Notes: a model not told the origin generated them from the sequence alone. DNA of 12,403 nt from Candidatus Omnitrophota bacterium (GCA_028717105.1 JAQUOM010000041.1:1-12403), one strand, 5' to 3'. Positions 1 through 7,520 are shown, counted from the first letter of the stretch. A program made the numbers and translations.

Positions 1-320
1 CCACGATGTATCCCAGGAAAGACCAGTGGCCGATCAGGACGCGCGCCGGCCGCGGCGTCGGGGCGGTGGAAGTGCCGCGGGGCATCCTCTTTCATGATTA
101 TACGGTCAACGACCGCGGCGTCGTGACGGCCGCCAACTGCATCATCCCCACAAACCAGAATATCAATAATCTTGAGGCCGACATGAAAAAGATCGTTCCT
201 GAGATCGTCGGTTCTCAAAATCAGGAGGAGATGCGTCTGACGCTGGAGATGCTGGCGCGGGCTTACGATCCTTGCATCTCTTGTTCAACGCATGTGCTCG
301 ATGTTCGATTCATCTCATAA
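1..320 (+). CDS. Group 3 [NiFe] hydrogenase large (catalytic) subunit, C-terminal part
   Basis: This is the C-terminal ~105 residues of a cytoplasmic [NiFe] hydrogenase large subunit; the gene starts left of the window and the frame is read from base 3. The subunit carries the Ni-Fe site that splits or makes H2. Visible signatures are GRGVGAVEVPRG, the IIPTNQN segment typical of the C-terminal half, and the terminal DPCISCSTH, whose two cysteines bind nickel. Maturation proteases cut after that last His (codon 291-293), which here would remove an eight-residue tail (VLDVRFIS) before the TAA stop. The AYDPCISCSTH ending resembles group 3b/3d (NADP- or NAD-linked) or Mvh-type enzymes; the fragment is too short to pick the subgroup firmly. 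The next gene, a maturation protease, overlaps or abuts it, as expected for a hydrogenase operon. Confidence 0.93.
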   Translation, partial: TMYPRKDQWPIRTRAGRGVGAVEVPRGILFHDYTVNDRGVVTAANCIIPTNQNINNLEADMKKIVPEIVGSQNQEEMRLTLEMLARAYDPCISCSTHVLDVRFIS

Positions 321-321
321 G

Positions 322-795
322 ATGGCCGTGATCGGCCTTGGCAACACTTTGCGTCGTGACGACGGCGTGGGGATCCATGTTCTTGCCGGGCTCCAGGATG
401 AGTTGAAAGATTACAAGGTCTCTTTTTTGAATTTTGGCATTGCCAGTTTCGGGCTTGTTAATTTCCTGAGCGGTTTTAAGAAAGTCCTTCTGATCGACGC
501 CATGGATGCCGGCCTCGCGCCGGCCACGATGAAGATCTTCCGTCTCAAGGATGCCACCGTCTATGTCAAAGATAACAAATTGTCCTCCCATGAGATTTCC
601 CTGGCCGACCTTCTAGAGGTTTCCAGGACGCTGGGCCTGGAGACGGATATCCAGGTGGCCGGCGTCCAGGTCAAAGATGCTTCTTACGGCCTTGAAATGT
701 CGCCTGAGCTGGAGGCGGCCAAAGACCATATCGTCGAAGATATTAAACATTTTGTTCTTTCCTGGCTTGAAGAACGCCAGGCCGATAACGGTTGA
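322..795 (+). CDS. Hydrogenase maturation endopeptidase (peptidase M52, HycI/HybD family)
   Basis: A nickel-dependent protease that trims the C-terminal tail of the hydrogenase large subunit once Ni-Fe(CN)2CO is inserted. From the chosen start, MAVIGLGNTLRRDDGVG is the family's N-terminal signature. Expected metal ligands are present: an Asp in RRDDG (D13/D14), D59 or D62 in LLIDAMDAG, and H90 in SSHE. The 157-aa length is normal. The ATG at 322 lies one base after the hydrogenase stop and places the first strand at the very N-terminus, as in relatives. ATGs at 292 and 301 are in frame and would add 7-10 residues; no candidate has a clear ribosome-binding site, so translation is probably coupled to the hydrogenase gene. 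Its substrate is almost certainly the upstream subunit. Confidence 0.93.
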   Translation: MAVIGLGNTLRRDDGVGIHVLAGLQDELKDYKVSFLNFGIASFGLVNFLSGFKKVLLIDAMDAGLAPATMKIFRLKDATVYVKDNKLSSHEISLADLLEVSRTLGLETDIQVAGVQVKDASYGLEMSPELEAAKDHIVEDIKHFVLSWLEERQADNG

Positions 796-826
796 TGGGA
801 CGCCCTTCCATGATCCCCCTGTCTTT

Positions 827-2014
827 ATGATTTCTTTTCAAGCTGCGTGTCGCATTGTTTTGCGTCATCTTCCTTCACCGGCGTCGTCTTACCTGGATCT
901 TGTGGACGCCGCAGGAAAGTGTCTGTTGGGAGATGTTTTTTCTTCTTCGGATAGCCCGGCGTTCGACAGGTCTGTCATGGACGGTTTTGCCGTCCGCAGC
1001 CGGGATACGGCGGCAGCCCCGGTCGTGCTGCGACGGGTCGGGTTCGTGGCTGCCGGGAAGGCATGGCGGAGGCCCCTTCGGGCCGGAGAATGCGTCTCTA
1101 TAGCCACGGGGGCCAAACTTCCCGCCGGAGCAGATGCCGTCGTCAAAAAAGAAAACGCGCGGTTGACTCCCGATGGACGCGTTGAGATTTTTCGTTCCGT
1201 ACCGCGCGGCCTGGATGTCGATATTCGCGGATGTGATTACCGTAAAGATTCTTTGTTGTTGAAACAAGGCGCGCGGCTCAACGCGCCGCGCCTGGCGCTG
1301 CTGGCTTCTCAGGGGTATGATGCGGTCAGGGTCCGGCGGTCCCCGCACGCGGCGTTGTTGACGACCGGTGATGAGGTCGTTTCTCCGGGGCGCATCCGGC
1401 GTGACGGCCGGATTTGGGATGCGACCCGGCCGATGGTCCTGGCGGCCCTAAAGGAGATGGGTATTCCGGTAGCGGACCTGGGGCATGCGCGCGACCTGGA
1501 GTCTTCCCTGGAGAAGAAAATCCGTCGGGGGCTGACACGGGATATTTTGATCGTGACAGGCGGCGTGTCCGTCGGCGAGCGGGACCTTCTGCCGGAAGTA
1601 TTGAGGCATGCCGGGGTCCGGTGTCTTTTCCATCGGGTGGCGATCCGTCCCGGGAAACCCTTGTGGTTCGGCCGCCGCGGCCATTGCCTTGTTTTCGGTC
1701 TTCCGGGGAATCCTGTTGCGAGCCTGATTACCTTTTCTTTGTTTGTCAGGCCGGCCATAGCGTGTATGCTCGGCGAAGGGCCGTTTTACCGGTTCCGCGA
1801 AGGCATCTTGACAAAAGACGTGTATAATAAGGAAGACCGCTTGTCTTTTCTCCCGGGCCGGCTCTTGTTCCGGGGCGGGTCCGGCAGGATTGTTCCGCTC
1901 GCGTTCCGGGGGAGCGCGGATCTCTTCCATACGCGGCTCGCGGATTGTTTTTTCATGGTTCCGCCTCGCCGCGCGCAAAAGAAGGGTTCAAAAATCCTTT
2001 ATTTTATGATATGA
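827..2014 (+). CDS. moeA: Molybdopterin molybdenumtransferase MoeA
   Basis: MoeA inserts molybdate (or tungstate) into adenylylated molybdopterin, the last core step of molybdenum cofactor synthesis. The 395-residue product carries the family's landmarks in order: DRSVMDGFAV (about 48-56), SIATGAKLPAGADAVV (91-106), TTGDEVVSPG (179-188), the MoCF-type TGGVSVGERD (244-253), RPGKP (274-278) and GLPGNPVAS (291-299). The start at 827 gives the usual MoeA beginning (MISFQAACRIVL). The open frame extends back to 677, but that part overlaps the protease gene and does not look like MoeA. In the segment usually reading I-D-S/T-N, this protein has IWDAT, a Thr for the common Asn. There is no strong ribosome-binding site. 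Its stop overlaps the moaA start (ATGA at 2011-2014). Confidence 0.95.
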   Translation: MISFQAACRIVLRHLPSPASSYLDLVDAAGKCLLGDVFSSSDSPAFDRSVMDGFAVRSRDTAAAPVVLRRVGFVAAGKAWRRPLRAGECVSIATGAKLPAGADAVVKKENARLTPDGRVEIFRSVPRGLDVDIRGCDYRKDSLLLKQGARLNAPRLALLASQGYDAVRVRRSPHAALLTTGDEVVSPGRIRRDGRIWDATRPMVLAALKEMGIPVADLGHARDLESSLEKKIRRGLTRDILIVTGGVSVGERDLLPEVLRHAGVRCLFHRVAIRPGKPLWFGRRGHCLVFGLPGNPVASLITFSLFVRPAIACMLGEGPFYRFREGILTKDVYNKEDRLSFLPGRLLFRGGSGRIVPLAFRGSADLFHTRLADCFFMVPPRRAQKKGSKILYFMI

Positions 2015-2964
2015 AACAGATGTGTTCTTATTTAAGGTTATCTCTTACCGACCGGTGCTCTTTTAATTGTTTTTACTGCGGCGCCGGGCGACGCAAAGAT
2101 TTTCTCGCGCCGGAGGATTATCTGTCCCCTGATGAATTGGCAAGATTGGCCTCTTTGTTTGTGGATGAGGGGATCCGGCATATCCGCCTGACAGGAGGGG
2201 AGCCCCTTCTGCGGCCGGAAGTCACGGAAATCGCCGGGCGTTTGTCTGCCATCAAGGGGTTGAACCTTTTATCCATGACGACGAACGGTTTTTTGCTCGC
2301 GGATTTTCTCGCCCGCCATCCGAAGAGCGGGATCAGACGGTTCAATATCAGTCTCGATACGCTCGACAGAAACCGTTTCCGTTCCTGTACCGGCGTCGAC
2401 GGCCTGGACCGCGTGTTGGCCGGCATCGAAGCCGCCGCTTCCTGCGGCATAACAGACGTCAGGCTTAATGTCCTTTTGATCCGCGGCTTCAATGAGGATG
2501 AGATTGAAAAATTTGTGAGTTTCGGCCGGAAGAAAAACCTCACCGTCCGTTTTATTGAGTATTTTCCGACACAAGAGCGCCGTCAGGCCTACACATCGCT
2601 TTATGTGGCTTCTGAAGATGTCAGGGATGTGATCGAGCGGTCTTTTGGCCCTCTTGCTCCGTCTGCCTGCGATAAGACGTCCGGGCCGGCGCAGTATGGA
2701 CGCCTGCAGGACGGCGGACGTGTCGGTTTTATCAGTTCTGTCACCCGCTTTTTCTGTCATGAGTGCAATCGTCTGCGGTTGACAGCCGACGGAAAACTGT
2801 TTCCCTGCCTGCACGCCGAGCATTTTCTGGACGTGAAGACGCTCCTGCGGCAAGGGGCTATCGATGACGTCAAAACAGGCGTCCTGCGCATGGCAGAAGG
2901 CAAGTCGCGTTACAACAAGACGGTCTGTAGCCGTTTTTTTGAAATGTCGTCCATCGGAGGATAG
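2011..2964 (+). CDS. moaA: GTP 3',8-cyclase MoaA (radical SAM)
   Basis: MoaA uses two 4Fe-4S clusters and SAM to convert GTP to 3',8-cyclo-GTP, the first step of molybdopterin synthesis; MoaC, encoded next, completes conversion to cyclic pyranopterin. The N-terminal SAM cluster motif is C16-x3-C20-x2-C23 (DRCSFNCFYC), followed by TGGEPLLRPE. The C-terminal substrate-binding cluster is C249-x2-C252-x13-C266 within FCHECNRLRLTADGKLFPC. The protein ends in Gly-Gly (SSIGG), the conserved tail needed for catalysis in characterised MoaA. At 317 residues it is slightly short, lacking the few residues that usually precede the first strand. Translation is probably coupled to moeA by the ATGA overlap; a second in-frame ATG lies at 2020. 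Confidence 0.96.
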   Translation: MKQMCSYLRLSLTDRCSFNCFYCGAGRRKDFLAPEDYLSPDELARLASLFVDEGIRHIRLTGGEPLLRPEVTEIAGRLSAIKGLNLLSMTTNGFLLADFLARHPKSGIRRFNISLDTLDRNRFRSCTGVDGLDRVLAGIEAAASCGITDVRLNVLLIRGFNEDEIEKFVSFGRKKNLTVRFIEYFPTQERRQAYTSLYVASEDVRDVIERSFGPLAPSACDKTSGPAQYGRLQDGGRVGFISSVTRFFCHECNRLRLTADGKLFPCLHAEHFLDVKTLLRQGAIDDVKTGVLRMAEGKSRYNKTVCSRFFEMSSIGG

Positions 2965-2985
2965 AGTTTTAGTTCATCAAACTCT
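2963..2985 (+). other. Small inverted repeat between moaA and moaC
   Basis: AGAGTTT (2963-2969) and AAACTCT (2979-2985) form a perfect 7-bp inverted repeat around a 9-base loop, starting within the moaA stop codon. No T-run follows, so a classical terminator is unlikely. It may be a weak mRNA hairpin or chance. Confidence 0.35.
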
Positions 2986-3009
2986 GTTGCTGTTGTTGAG
3001 AAAGACAGT

Positions 3010-3453
3010 ATGCCTATAAAAATGATTGATATTTCGGACAAGAAGCCGAGCGCACGCATGGCGCGCGCAAAAGTCCGGCTCACGGCAGGCCCGAAAGTGA
3101 TCAGGATGATGAGGGAGGGAGCGCTTGCCAAAGGGGACTGTCTGGCAGCGGCCCAAGCTGCCGGCATCCTGGCCGCCAAAAATACAGCGGTCCTTATCCC
3201 GCTGTGTCACCCCTTGCCGGTGAGTTTTGTCGATATTTCATTTTCATTCCATGGAGATAAAAGTCTCGAGATATCCTCGTTCGTAAAGGCCGCCTATGCG
3301 ACGGGAGTCGAGATGGAGGCGTTATCAGCCTGTGCCGTCGCCGCGTTGACCGTTTATGATATGGCCAAGGCGTACGACAGGTCCATGACGATTACAGATC
3401 TGCGTCTGGTGGAGAAGCGCGGCGGCAAGAGTGATTATCGCAGGAAAACATAA
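3010..3453 (+). CDS. moaC: Cyclic pyranopterin monophosphate synthase MoaC
   Basis: MoaC rearranges the MoaA product 3',8-cyclo-GTP into cyclic pyranopterin monophosphate. The 147-residue protein has the family's conserved blocks: KGDCLAAAQAAGI with the active-site Lys, IPLCHPL with the catalytic-region His, TGVEMEALSACAVAALTVYDMAK with the Asp and Lys matching the E. coli catalytic pair D128/K131, and the C-terminal EKRGGKS. The ATG at 3010 sits 45 bases after moaA and is preceded by a weak GAGAAAG ribosome-binding site. Gene order moeA-moaA-moaC makes the assignment secure. No moaB/mogA, moaD or moaE is present in the window, so later steps of the pathway must be encoded elsewhere. Confidence 0.96.
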   Translation: MPIKMIDISDKKPSARMARAKVRLTAGPKVIRMMREGALAKGDCLAAAQAAGILAAKNTAVLIPLCHPLPVSFVDISFSFHGDKSLEISSFVKAAYATGVEMEALSACAVAALTVYDMAKAYDRSMTITDLRLVEKRGGKSDYRRKT

Positions 3454-3519
3454 CAAGCGTTTCAGCGTCTCAAGTCAAGGATTTTGCCTGGGGCATTGAA
3501 ACTTCTTTAAAATGACGAC

Positions 3520-4002
3520 ATGATGGGCCGTATTTTTTCCATTAACATTTCAGCTGAGAGAAACGCTGTAAAATCCATGGTGCGCTCGGGCCGGCTCGTC
3601 GCGGCCCACGGCCTGGAAGGGGATGCCCATGCGGGGCCGGGCCTGCGCCAGGTCAGTCTCCTGGCCATTGAAGACATCGAGAGGTTTGAGCATGCGGTTA
3701 AGGACGATCATATCGACCTGCATCCCGGCGTCTTCGCCGAAAATATCACGACAGAGGGCGTGGGCCTTTCGGGGATAAAGGTGGGTGACCGTCTCGCCGT
3801 TGGTGGCGAAGCTGTCTTGCGCGTGACCCAGATCGGCAAGGTCTGTCACGACGGTTGCGAGATCAGGAAAAAGACAGGGGTGTGTCTCATGCCGACTTCC
3901 GGCATCTTTGCCGTTGTCGAAGAAGGCGGAGAGATCCGGCTGCGCGATTCCGTGCGTCTTCTGCGCGCGAAAAAAACATTCTGGCCATGGTCGAAGACAT
4001 AA
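3520..4002 (+). CDS. MOSC domain-containing protein
   Basis: A 160-residue single-domain MOSC (Mo-cofactor sulfurase C-terminal) protein. MOSC domains bind the molybdenum cofactor or related thiol cargo through a conserved cysteine. Family features include GLEGDAHAGPGLRQVSLL (about 31-48), PGVFAENITTEGV, KVGDRLAVGGEAVLRVTQ and the GKVCHDGCEI segment holding the candidate functional Cys pair. Small stand-alone MOSC proteins often sit beside moaC or mogA, as here, and may act in Moco modification or hand-over; the exact reaction is unknown. The start is the tandem ATGATG at 3520/3523, without a clear ribosome-binding site. The C-terminal 16 bases overlap the rlmN start, so the two genes are probably co-translated. 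Confidence 0.9.
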   Translation: MMGRIFSINISAERNAVKSMVRSGRLVAAHGLEGDAHAGPGLRQVSLLAIEDIERFEHAVKDDHIDLHPGVFAENITTEGVGLSGIKVGDRLAVGGEAVLRVTQIGKVCHDGCEIRKKTGVCLMPTSGIFAVVEEGGEIRLRDSVRLLRAKKTFWPWSKT

Positions 4003-5036
4003 GAAATCTTACGCTTCAGGAATTGGAAAAGAATTTTCAGGCGCAGGGCGTCGCGCCTTACCGCGCTCGTCAGGTCTACGCGTGGCTCTATAAAAAGGGT
4101 ATAGAGGATTTTTCTCTCATGACCAACCTGCCGCAGGACGTGAAGGCATTGCTCGGGAAATACTACGCGATTTTTTCTCCTGCCGTCGAAAAGGTCCTGA
4201 CGTCATCCGACCTGACCCAGAAGTTCCTCCTGCGGCTTAAGGACGGTACTTTGATCGAGAGCGTTTCTATCCCGGCTTCATCGCGGCTGACGGTGTGTCT
4301 TTCCACCCAGGTCGGCTGCCGATATTGTTGTGCATTCTGCGCCAGCGGGAGACTGGGGTTCAGGCGTCACCTTGAGGTTTCCGAGATCCTGGGGCAGTTC
4401 CTGACGGTTGCAAAGAATGTTCCCGACGGACGTATTTCCAATGTCGTCTTCATGGGCGTGGGGGAACCCCTGGATAACTATGACCATCTTTTGCGGGCGA
4501 TCCGGATATTGAACGACGAGAACGGCGTGAGGCTGGGGGCCAGGAAGATGACGGTTTCGACGTGCGGATTGAGCAATCGCATCGTTTCCTTGAGCCGCGA
4601 AGGACTGCAGTTGGAACTGTCCGTTTCGCTCCATGCGGCCACCAACGAGAAACGCAGCCAGCTTTTACCCGTTAACAAGCGGTTTCCTCTGGAGACCCTG
4701 ATGCCGGCCCTGCGGCTCTACGCACAGGCTACGAAACGCAAGATCACTTTTGAATACGTGCTCCTGCGCGGTTTTAACACGACAGTGGAAGACGCGCAGG
4801 CGCTCGTCGCGCTCATCAGGGGACTTAACGCCCGTGTTAATCTGATCCCTTATAATTCGGCGGATTCCCGCCTGGGGTTTGAACCTCCCGTGAAACTCGA
4901 GGTGTTGTTTTTTAAAAGTTATCTGGAAAAGCACGGCGTGGATGTGACCCTGCGGATGCCGCGCGGTGCGGATATTGCTGCGGCCTGCGGCCAGCTTGTT
5001 TGGAAAACAGCAGACAGTAGATGTACGAACTACTGA
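3987..5036 (+). CDS. rlmN: Dual-specificity 23S rRNA/tRNA adenine-C2 methyltransferase RlmN
   Basis: RlmN methylates C2 of A2503 in 23S rRNA, and of A37 in some tRNAs, by a radical SAM mechanism with a methyl-cysteine intermediate. The 349-residue protein shows an N-terminal RNA-binding part (PYRARQVYAWLYKKG), the SAM cluster motif C111-x3-C115-x2-C118 (GCRYCCAFC), and the two catalytic cysteines expected in RlmN: C104 in TVCLSTQVGC and C334 in AAACGQL. MGVGEPLDNYD is the SAM-binding GEP block. An extra Cys (114) sits in the cluster loop. The ATG at 3987 is chosen because it gives a normal N-terminus; the frame is open upstream to 3855 but that part is a shadow of the MOSC gene. Catalytic Cys334 and C104 favour RlmN over the resistance methyltransferase Cfr only together with its housekeeping context, since Cfr shares both. 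Confidence 0.94.
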   Translation: MVEDIRNLTLQELEKNFQAQGVAPYRARQVYAWLYKKGIEDFSLMTNLPQDVKALLGKYYAIFSPAVEKVLTSSDLTQKFLLRLKDGTLIESVSIPASSRLTVCLSTQVGCRYCCAFCASGRLGFRRHLEVSEILGQFLTVAKNVPDGRISNVVFMGVGEPLDNYDHLLRAIRILNDENGVRLGARKMTVSTCGLSNRIVSLSREGLQLELSVSLHAATNEKRSQLLPVNKRFPLETLMPALRLYAQATKRKITFEYVLLRGFNTTVEDAQALVALIRGLNARVNLIPYNSADSRLGFEPPVKLEVLFFKSYLEKHGVDVTLRMPRGADIAAACGQLVWKTADSRCTNY

Positions 5037-5043
5037 TTATTTA

Positions 5044-5054
5044 GAAGGAGAAGG
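5044..5054 (+). promoter_or_regulatory. Strong ribosome-binding site of the YbgC thioesterase gene
   Basis: A purine-rich AGAAGGAGAAGGA stretch lies just before the ATG at 5058. It is one of the few clear Shine-Dalgarno sites in the window and fixes this start. Confidence 0.7.
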
Positions 5055-5057
5055 AAG

Positions 5058-5459
5058 ATGGGTCTGAAAATACATACAACGGAGATAAAAGTGCGGTATG
5101 CCGAGACGGACAACATGGGGATCGTCTATTACGCTAATTATCTGGTTTGGTTTGAGGTGGGACGCACGGAATACCTTTTGGCAGAAGGCATGGATTACCG
5201 CGATGTCGAAAGGGAAGGATTGTTCATGGCCGTCGTCGAGGCGCATGGTGTCTATAAGGCGCCGGCGCGCTACGGCGAGACCGTTGTCGTCCATACCTGG
5301 CCGTCGGACATTAAGAACTCCAGCATGAAATTCCACTACAAGATCACGCGGAAGGATAACGGCAAGCTTCTTTGTGAAGGCTATACTTCTCATGTCCTGA
5401 TCGATAAGGAATTGAGGCCGCACAAGATCCCCGAGAACCTTAAAAAGCTTTTGACGTGA
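5058..5459 (+). CDS. ybgC: Acyl-CoA thioesterase, YbgC/4-hydroxybenzoyl-CoA thioesterase family
   Basis: A 133-residue hot-dog-fold thioesterase. The N-terminal signature ETDNMGIVYYANYLVWFE holds the catalytic Asp (D18), and the length matches the YbgC group. E. coli YbgC hydrolyses acyl-CoA esters and is encoded with the tol-pal genes; related proteins elsewhere act on other acyl-CoAs, so the substrate here is open. No tol-pal genes follow. The gene begins 21 bases after rlmN with its own strong ribosome-binding site and ends just before, or overlapping by GTGA with, the M48 lipoprotein gene. Confidence 0.9.
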   Translation: MGLKIHTTEIKVRYAETDNMGIVYYANYLVWFEVGRTEYLLAEGMDYRDVEREGLFMAVVEAHGVYKAPARYGETVVVHTWPSDIKNSSMKFHYKITRKDNGKLLCEGYTSHVLIDKELRPHKIPENLKKLLT

Positions 5460-5473
5460 GAGGGGTACGGAAA

Positions 5474-6325
5474 ATGCGTCGACGATCCTCGGTCCGCGAT
5501 CCAGGAAGAAAATATCGTGTTAAATACGAGAGAACGCCGAAGCGTTCTTTTTGTTTTTTCTGTTGTTTGTGGGTTGCCGTCTGCGGCCTGTTTTTTTTAA
5601 CGGGTTGCGCGACAGTCTATAACCCTGCGACAGGACGGCATGATGTTCTTCTGATCGACAGCGTACAGGAAGTACAGATCGGCCGCGGGATGGCGCAACA
5701 GGTCGTGGCCCAGGCATACGACCCCTGGAACCATCCCGTAGAACAGCGGCACTTGAACGAGATGGGCCGTCAACTGGCCCGGGTTTCAGACAGGCCTGAC
5801 ATCATCTATCATTTTCAAATCCTCGACGCTCCCGAATATAACGCTTTTGCTCTTCCGGGCGGCTACATCTATATCTTTCGCGGGCTCTACGAACGATTGG
5901 ATGAAGCCCAGCGGGCGGCGGTCCTCGCTCATGAGATCGCGCACGTGGCTGCCAAGCACGCGGTGAAACGCATGCAGGCTGCATTGGGCTATGATATGCT
6001 TGCAGGATTGGTTTTGGCCGGTTTGGGGAACAAGGATCCCCGGATGGCTGAACAGGTCGCCGGCGTTTCCCGGACAGTCTTCGATCTTTTGTCGCGCGGA
6101 TACAGCCGGCAAGACGAGATCCAGGCAGACGGGCTCGCCGTCAAATATCTTGCGCGCGGCGGCGTTGATCCTCAGGCCATGGTGCGCAGCCTGGAATTCC
6201 TGATGAAAGAGGAGGGCCCCGGAGGCCGCACCTTTGAAATATTAAGTACGCACCCGCGTATGGAAGAGCGGATCAGGAAGGCGCAGGAAGAGGTCAACCG
6301 GCTCGAGCAGGGAAAGCGACGCTGA
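5474..6325 (+). CDS. M48-family zinc metalloprotease, predicted lipoprotein
   Basis: A 283-residue predicted lipoprotein protease of the M48 family (BepA/LoiP/YcaL-like), which degrades or helps assemble envelope proteins in the periplasm. The signal segment (about 27-44) ends in the lipobox LTGC, with acylated C45; the ~25-residue basic stretch before it is longer than usual. The catalytic core is H153-E-I-A-H157 with the third ligand in QDEIQAD (E215) and the family's LSTHP block near 258-262. Substrate-loop residues FALPGGYIYIF are also typical. The ATG at 5474 follows an AGAGGGG ribosome-binding site at 8 bases; an in-frame GTG at 5456 overlapping the previous stop is the alternative. There are no TPR repeats, unlike BepA. 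Confidence 0.92.
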   Translation: MRRRSSVRDPGRKYRVKYERTPKRSFCFFCCLWVAVCGLFFLTGCATVYNPATGRHDVLLIDSVQEVQIGRGMAQQVVAQAYDPWNHPVEQRHLNEMGRQLARVSDRPDIIYHFQILDAPEYNAFALPGGYIYIFRGLYERLDEAQRAAVLAHEIAHVAAKHAVKRMQAALGYDMLAGLVLAGLGNKDPRMAEQVAGVSRTVFDLLSRGYSRQDEIQADGLAVKYLARGGVDPQAMVRSLEFLMKEEGPGGRTFEILSTHPRMEERIRKAQEEVNRLEQGKRR

Positions 6326-6359
6326 GAAGACAGAACCTATTTTTTTAAAGACACCCTTA

Positions 6360-6368
6360 TGTTATACT
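6360..6368 (+). promoter_or_regulatory. Candidate extended -10 promoter upstream of the response regulator
   Basis: TGTTATACT fits an extended -10 box (TGnTATACT) 27 bases before the start codon at 6396. The expected -35 position is only a T-run, so recognition would rest on the extended -10. It may start a transcript for the receiver gene and those after it. Confidence 0.42.
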
Positions 6369-6395
6369 GAAAGCCCAGGGTCGAACGGGAGCGCT

Positions 6396-6779
6396 ATGGC
6401 GGATAAAAAGAAATCCATCCTGATCATTGATGATGAAAAAGAGATCCTGGATTCTCTTTCAGATTACCTGCAGAGAAATGGCTACGACGTTGAAACGGTG
6501 GATAACGGCCTGGAAGGCTTAGAGATAGCGCGGACCAGGCGGCCGGATTTGATCATCCTGGATTTGATCCTGCCGGATATCGACGGTTCCGACGTCGCAG
6601 CCAAACTCCTGGAGGACCCTTTGATGCGCAAGACGAGTGTCATTTTTTTGACCGGCATTATGAGAAAATCCGAACTGGAACAATCGGGGCCTGTGGTCGC
6701 CAAGCGCTGTATCGTCGCCAAGCCTTGTTCACCCGAAGAGATCTTGGCCCGTGTCAAAGTCCAGATCGGTCCAGCCTAA
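6396..6779 (+). CDS. Single-domain response regulator (receiver domain only)
   Basis: A 127-residue CheY-like receiver with no output domain. Phosphotransfer residues are all visible: acidic pair D12/D13 (IIDDE), phospho-acceptor D56 (IILDLILPD), switch T86 (FLTG) and K109 (VAKPC). Such proteins pass a phosphate between kinases or act by binding partner proteins. No histidine kinase lies in the window, so the partner is unknown. Two cysteines near the C-terminal end (KRCIVAKPC) are unusual but of unknown meaning. A GGGAG ribosome-binding site precedes the ATG, and a candidate promoter lies upstream, so this gene probably begins a new transcription unit continuing into the pseudouridine synthase gene 15 bases later. 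Confidence 0.92.
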   Translation: MADKKKSILIIDDEKEILDSLSDYLQRNGYDVETVDNGLEGLEIARTRRPDLIILDLILPDIDGSDVAAKLLEDPLMRKTSVIFLTGIMRKSELEQSGPVVAKRCIVAKPCSPEEILARVKVQIGPA

Positions 6780-6794
6780 CCCTACGACTGTAAA

Positions 6795-7520
6795 ATGCGC
6801 CTTCAGGTTTTCCTTTCGCATTCCGGCGCCTGTTCCCGCCGCCGCGCCATGACCTTGATTCTGGAAGGCCGCGTGACCGTCAATTGCAAGAGTGTGACGG
6901 AACCGTCCTATAATGTCCATCCGTCTTCAGACCAGGTCGCGCTCGACGGCCGCCCATTAAGCCTGCCCGGAAAAACATATCTCTTGCTCCATAAACCCAG
7001 GGGGGTCACGAGCACGGTCCGTGATCCTCATGCGGCCCGGACCGTTCTGGGCCTTATTCCGTTACGTCTCAGAGAGGGATTGCATCCTGTGGGCCGCCTT
7101 GACAAAGAGACAACGGGCTTGCTCCTTTTGACGAATGACGGAGAGTTGACGCATCGGATGAGCCACCCGTCGTATGAAGTCGACAAGACATATCAGTTGG
7201 TTCTCAATAAGGAGATATCAGACGGGGATATGCGGCGGATCGCCGCAGGGATGGTTCTGGATGGCAAAAAGACGCTTCCGTGCCGTGTAAGCAAGCTGGC
7301 GCCGCGCCGGCTGGAAATGGTGATTCACGAAGGCCGCAAACGGCAGATCCGCCGGGTCTTTGAGCTGCTGCATTATCGTGTCGAGGAACTCGCGCGCATC
7401 CGCCAGGGGAGCCTGGCGTTAGGCAACCTTCAAGAAGGCCAGTGGCGCCCCCTGGAGCCCGCAGAGGTCCGTAAACTGTATCAGGAACTCCACATTCCTT
7501 TCCGGTCCCCTGACTCTTGA
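6795..7520 (+). CDS. rluB: rRNA pseudouridine synthase, RsuA/RluB/RluE family
   Basis: A 241-residue enzyme that isomerises uridine to pseudouridine in ribosomal RNA. An N-terminal S4 RNA-binding domain (about 1-60; FLSHSGACSRRRAMTLILEG) precedes the RsuA-type catalytic domain. The catalytic Asp is D103 in the hallmark PVGRLDKETTGLLLLTNDG, and the IHEGRKRQIRR block near the C-terminal part is also diagnostic. RluB (23S U2605) is the likeliest role by bacterial distribution, but RsuA and RluE share these motifs. No clear ribosome-binding site is seen. Its stop overlaps the next start by one base (TGATG at 7518-7522), so the radical SAM gene is probably co-translated. Confidence 0.9.
   Translation: MRLQVFLSHSGACSRRRAMTLILEGRVTVNCKSVTEPSYNVHPSSDQVALDGRPLSLPGKTYLLLHKPRGVTSTVRDPHAARTVLGLIPLRLREGLHPVGRLDKETTGLLLLTNDGELTHRMSHPSYEVDKTYQLVLNKEISDGDMRRIAAGMVLDGKKTLPCRVSKLAPRRLEMVIHEGRKRQIRRVFELLHYRVEELARIRQGSLALGNLQEGQWRPLEPAEVRKLYQELHIPFRSPDS

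Noticed and set aside
677..826. Upstream extension of the moeA frame
   Set aside because: It overlaps the protease gene in another frame and the translated part does not resemble a MoeA N-terminus.
1808..1828. TTGACA followed by TATAAT inside moeA
   Set aside because: The two boxes are only 9 bases apart, too close for a sigma-70-type promoter, and they lie in conserved coding sequence.
2963..2985. Hairpin after moaA as a rho-independent terminator
   Set aside because: The stem is short and AT-rich and is followed by gttgctgttg rather than a T-run, and moaC follows in the same pathway.
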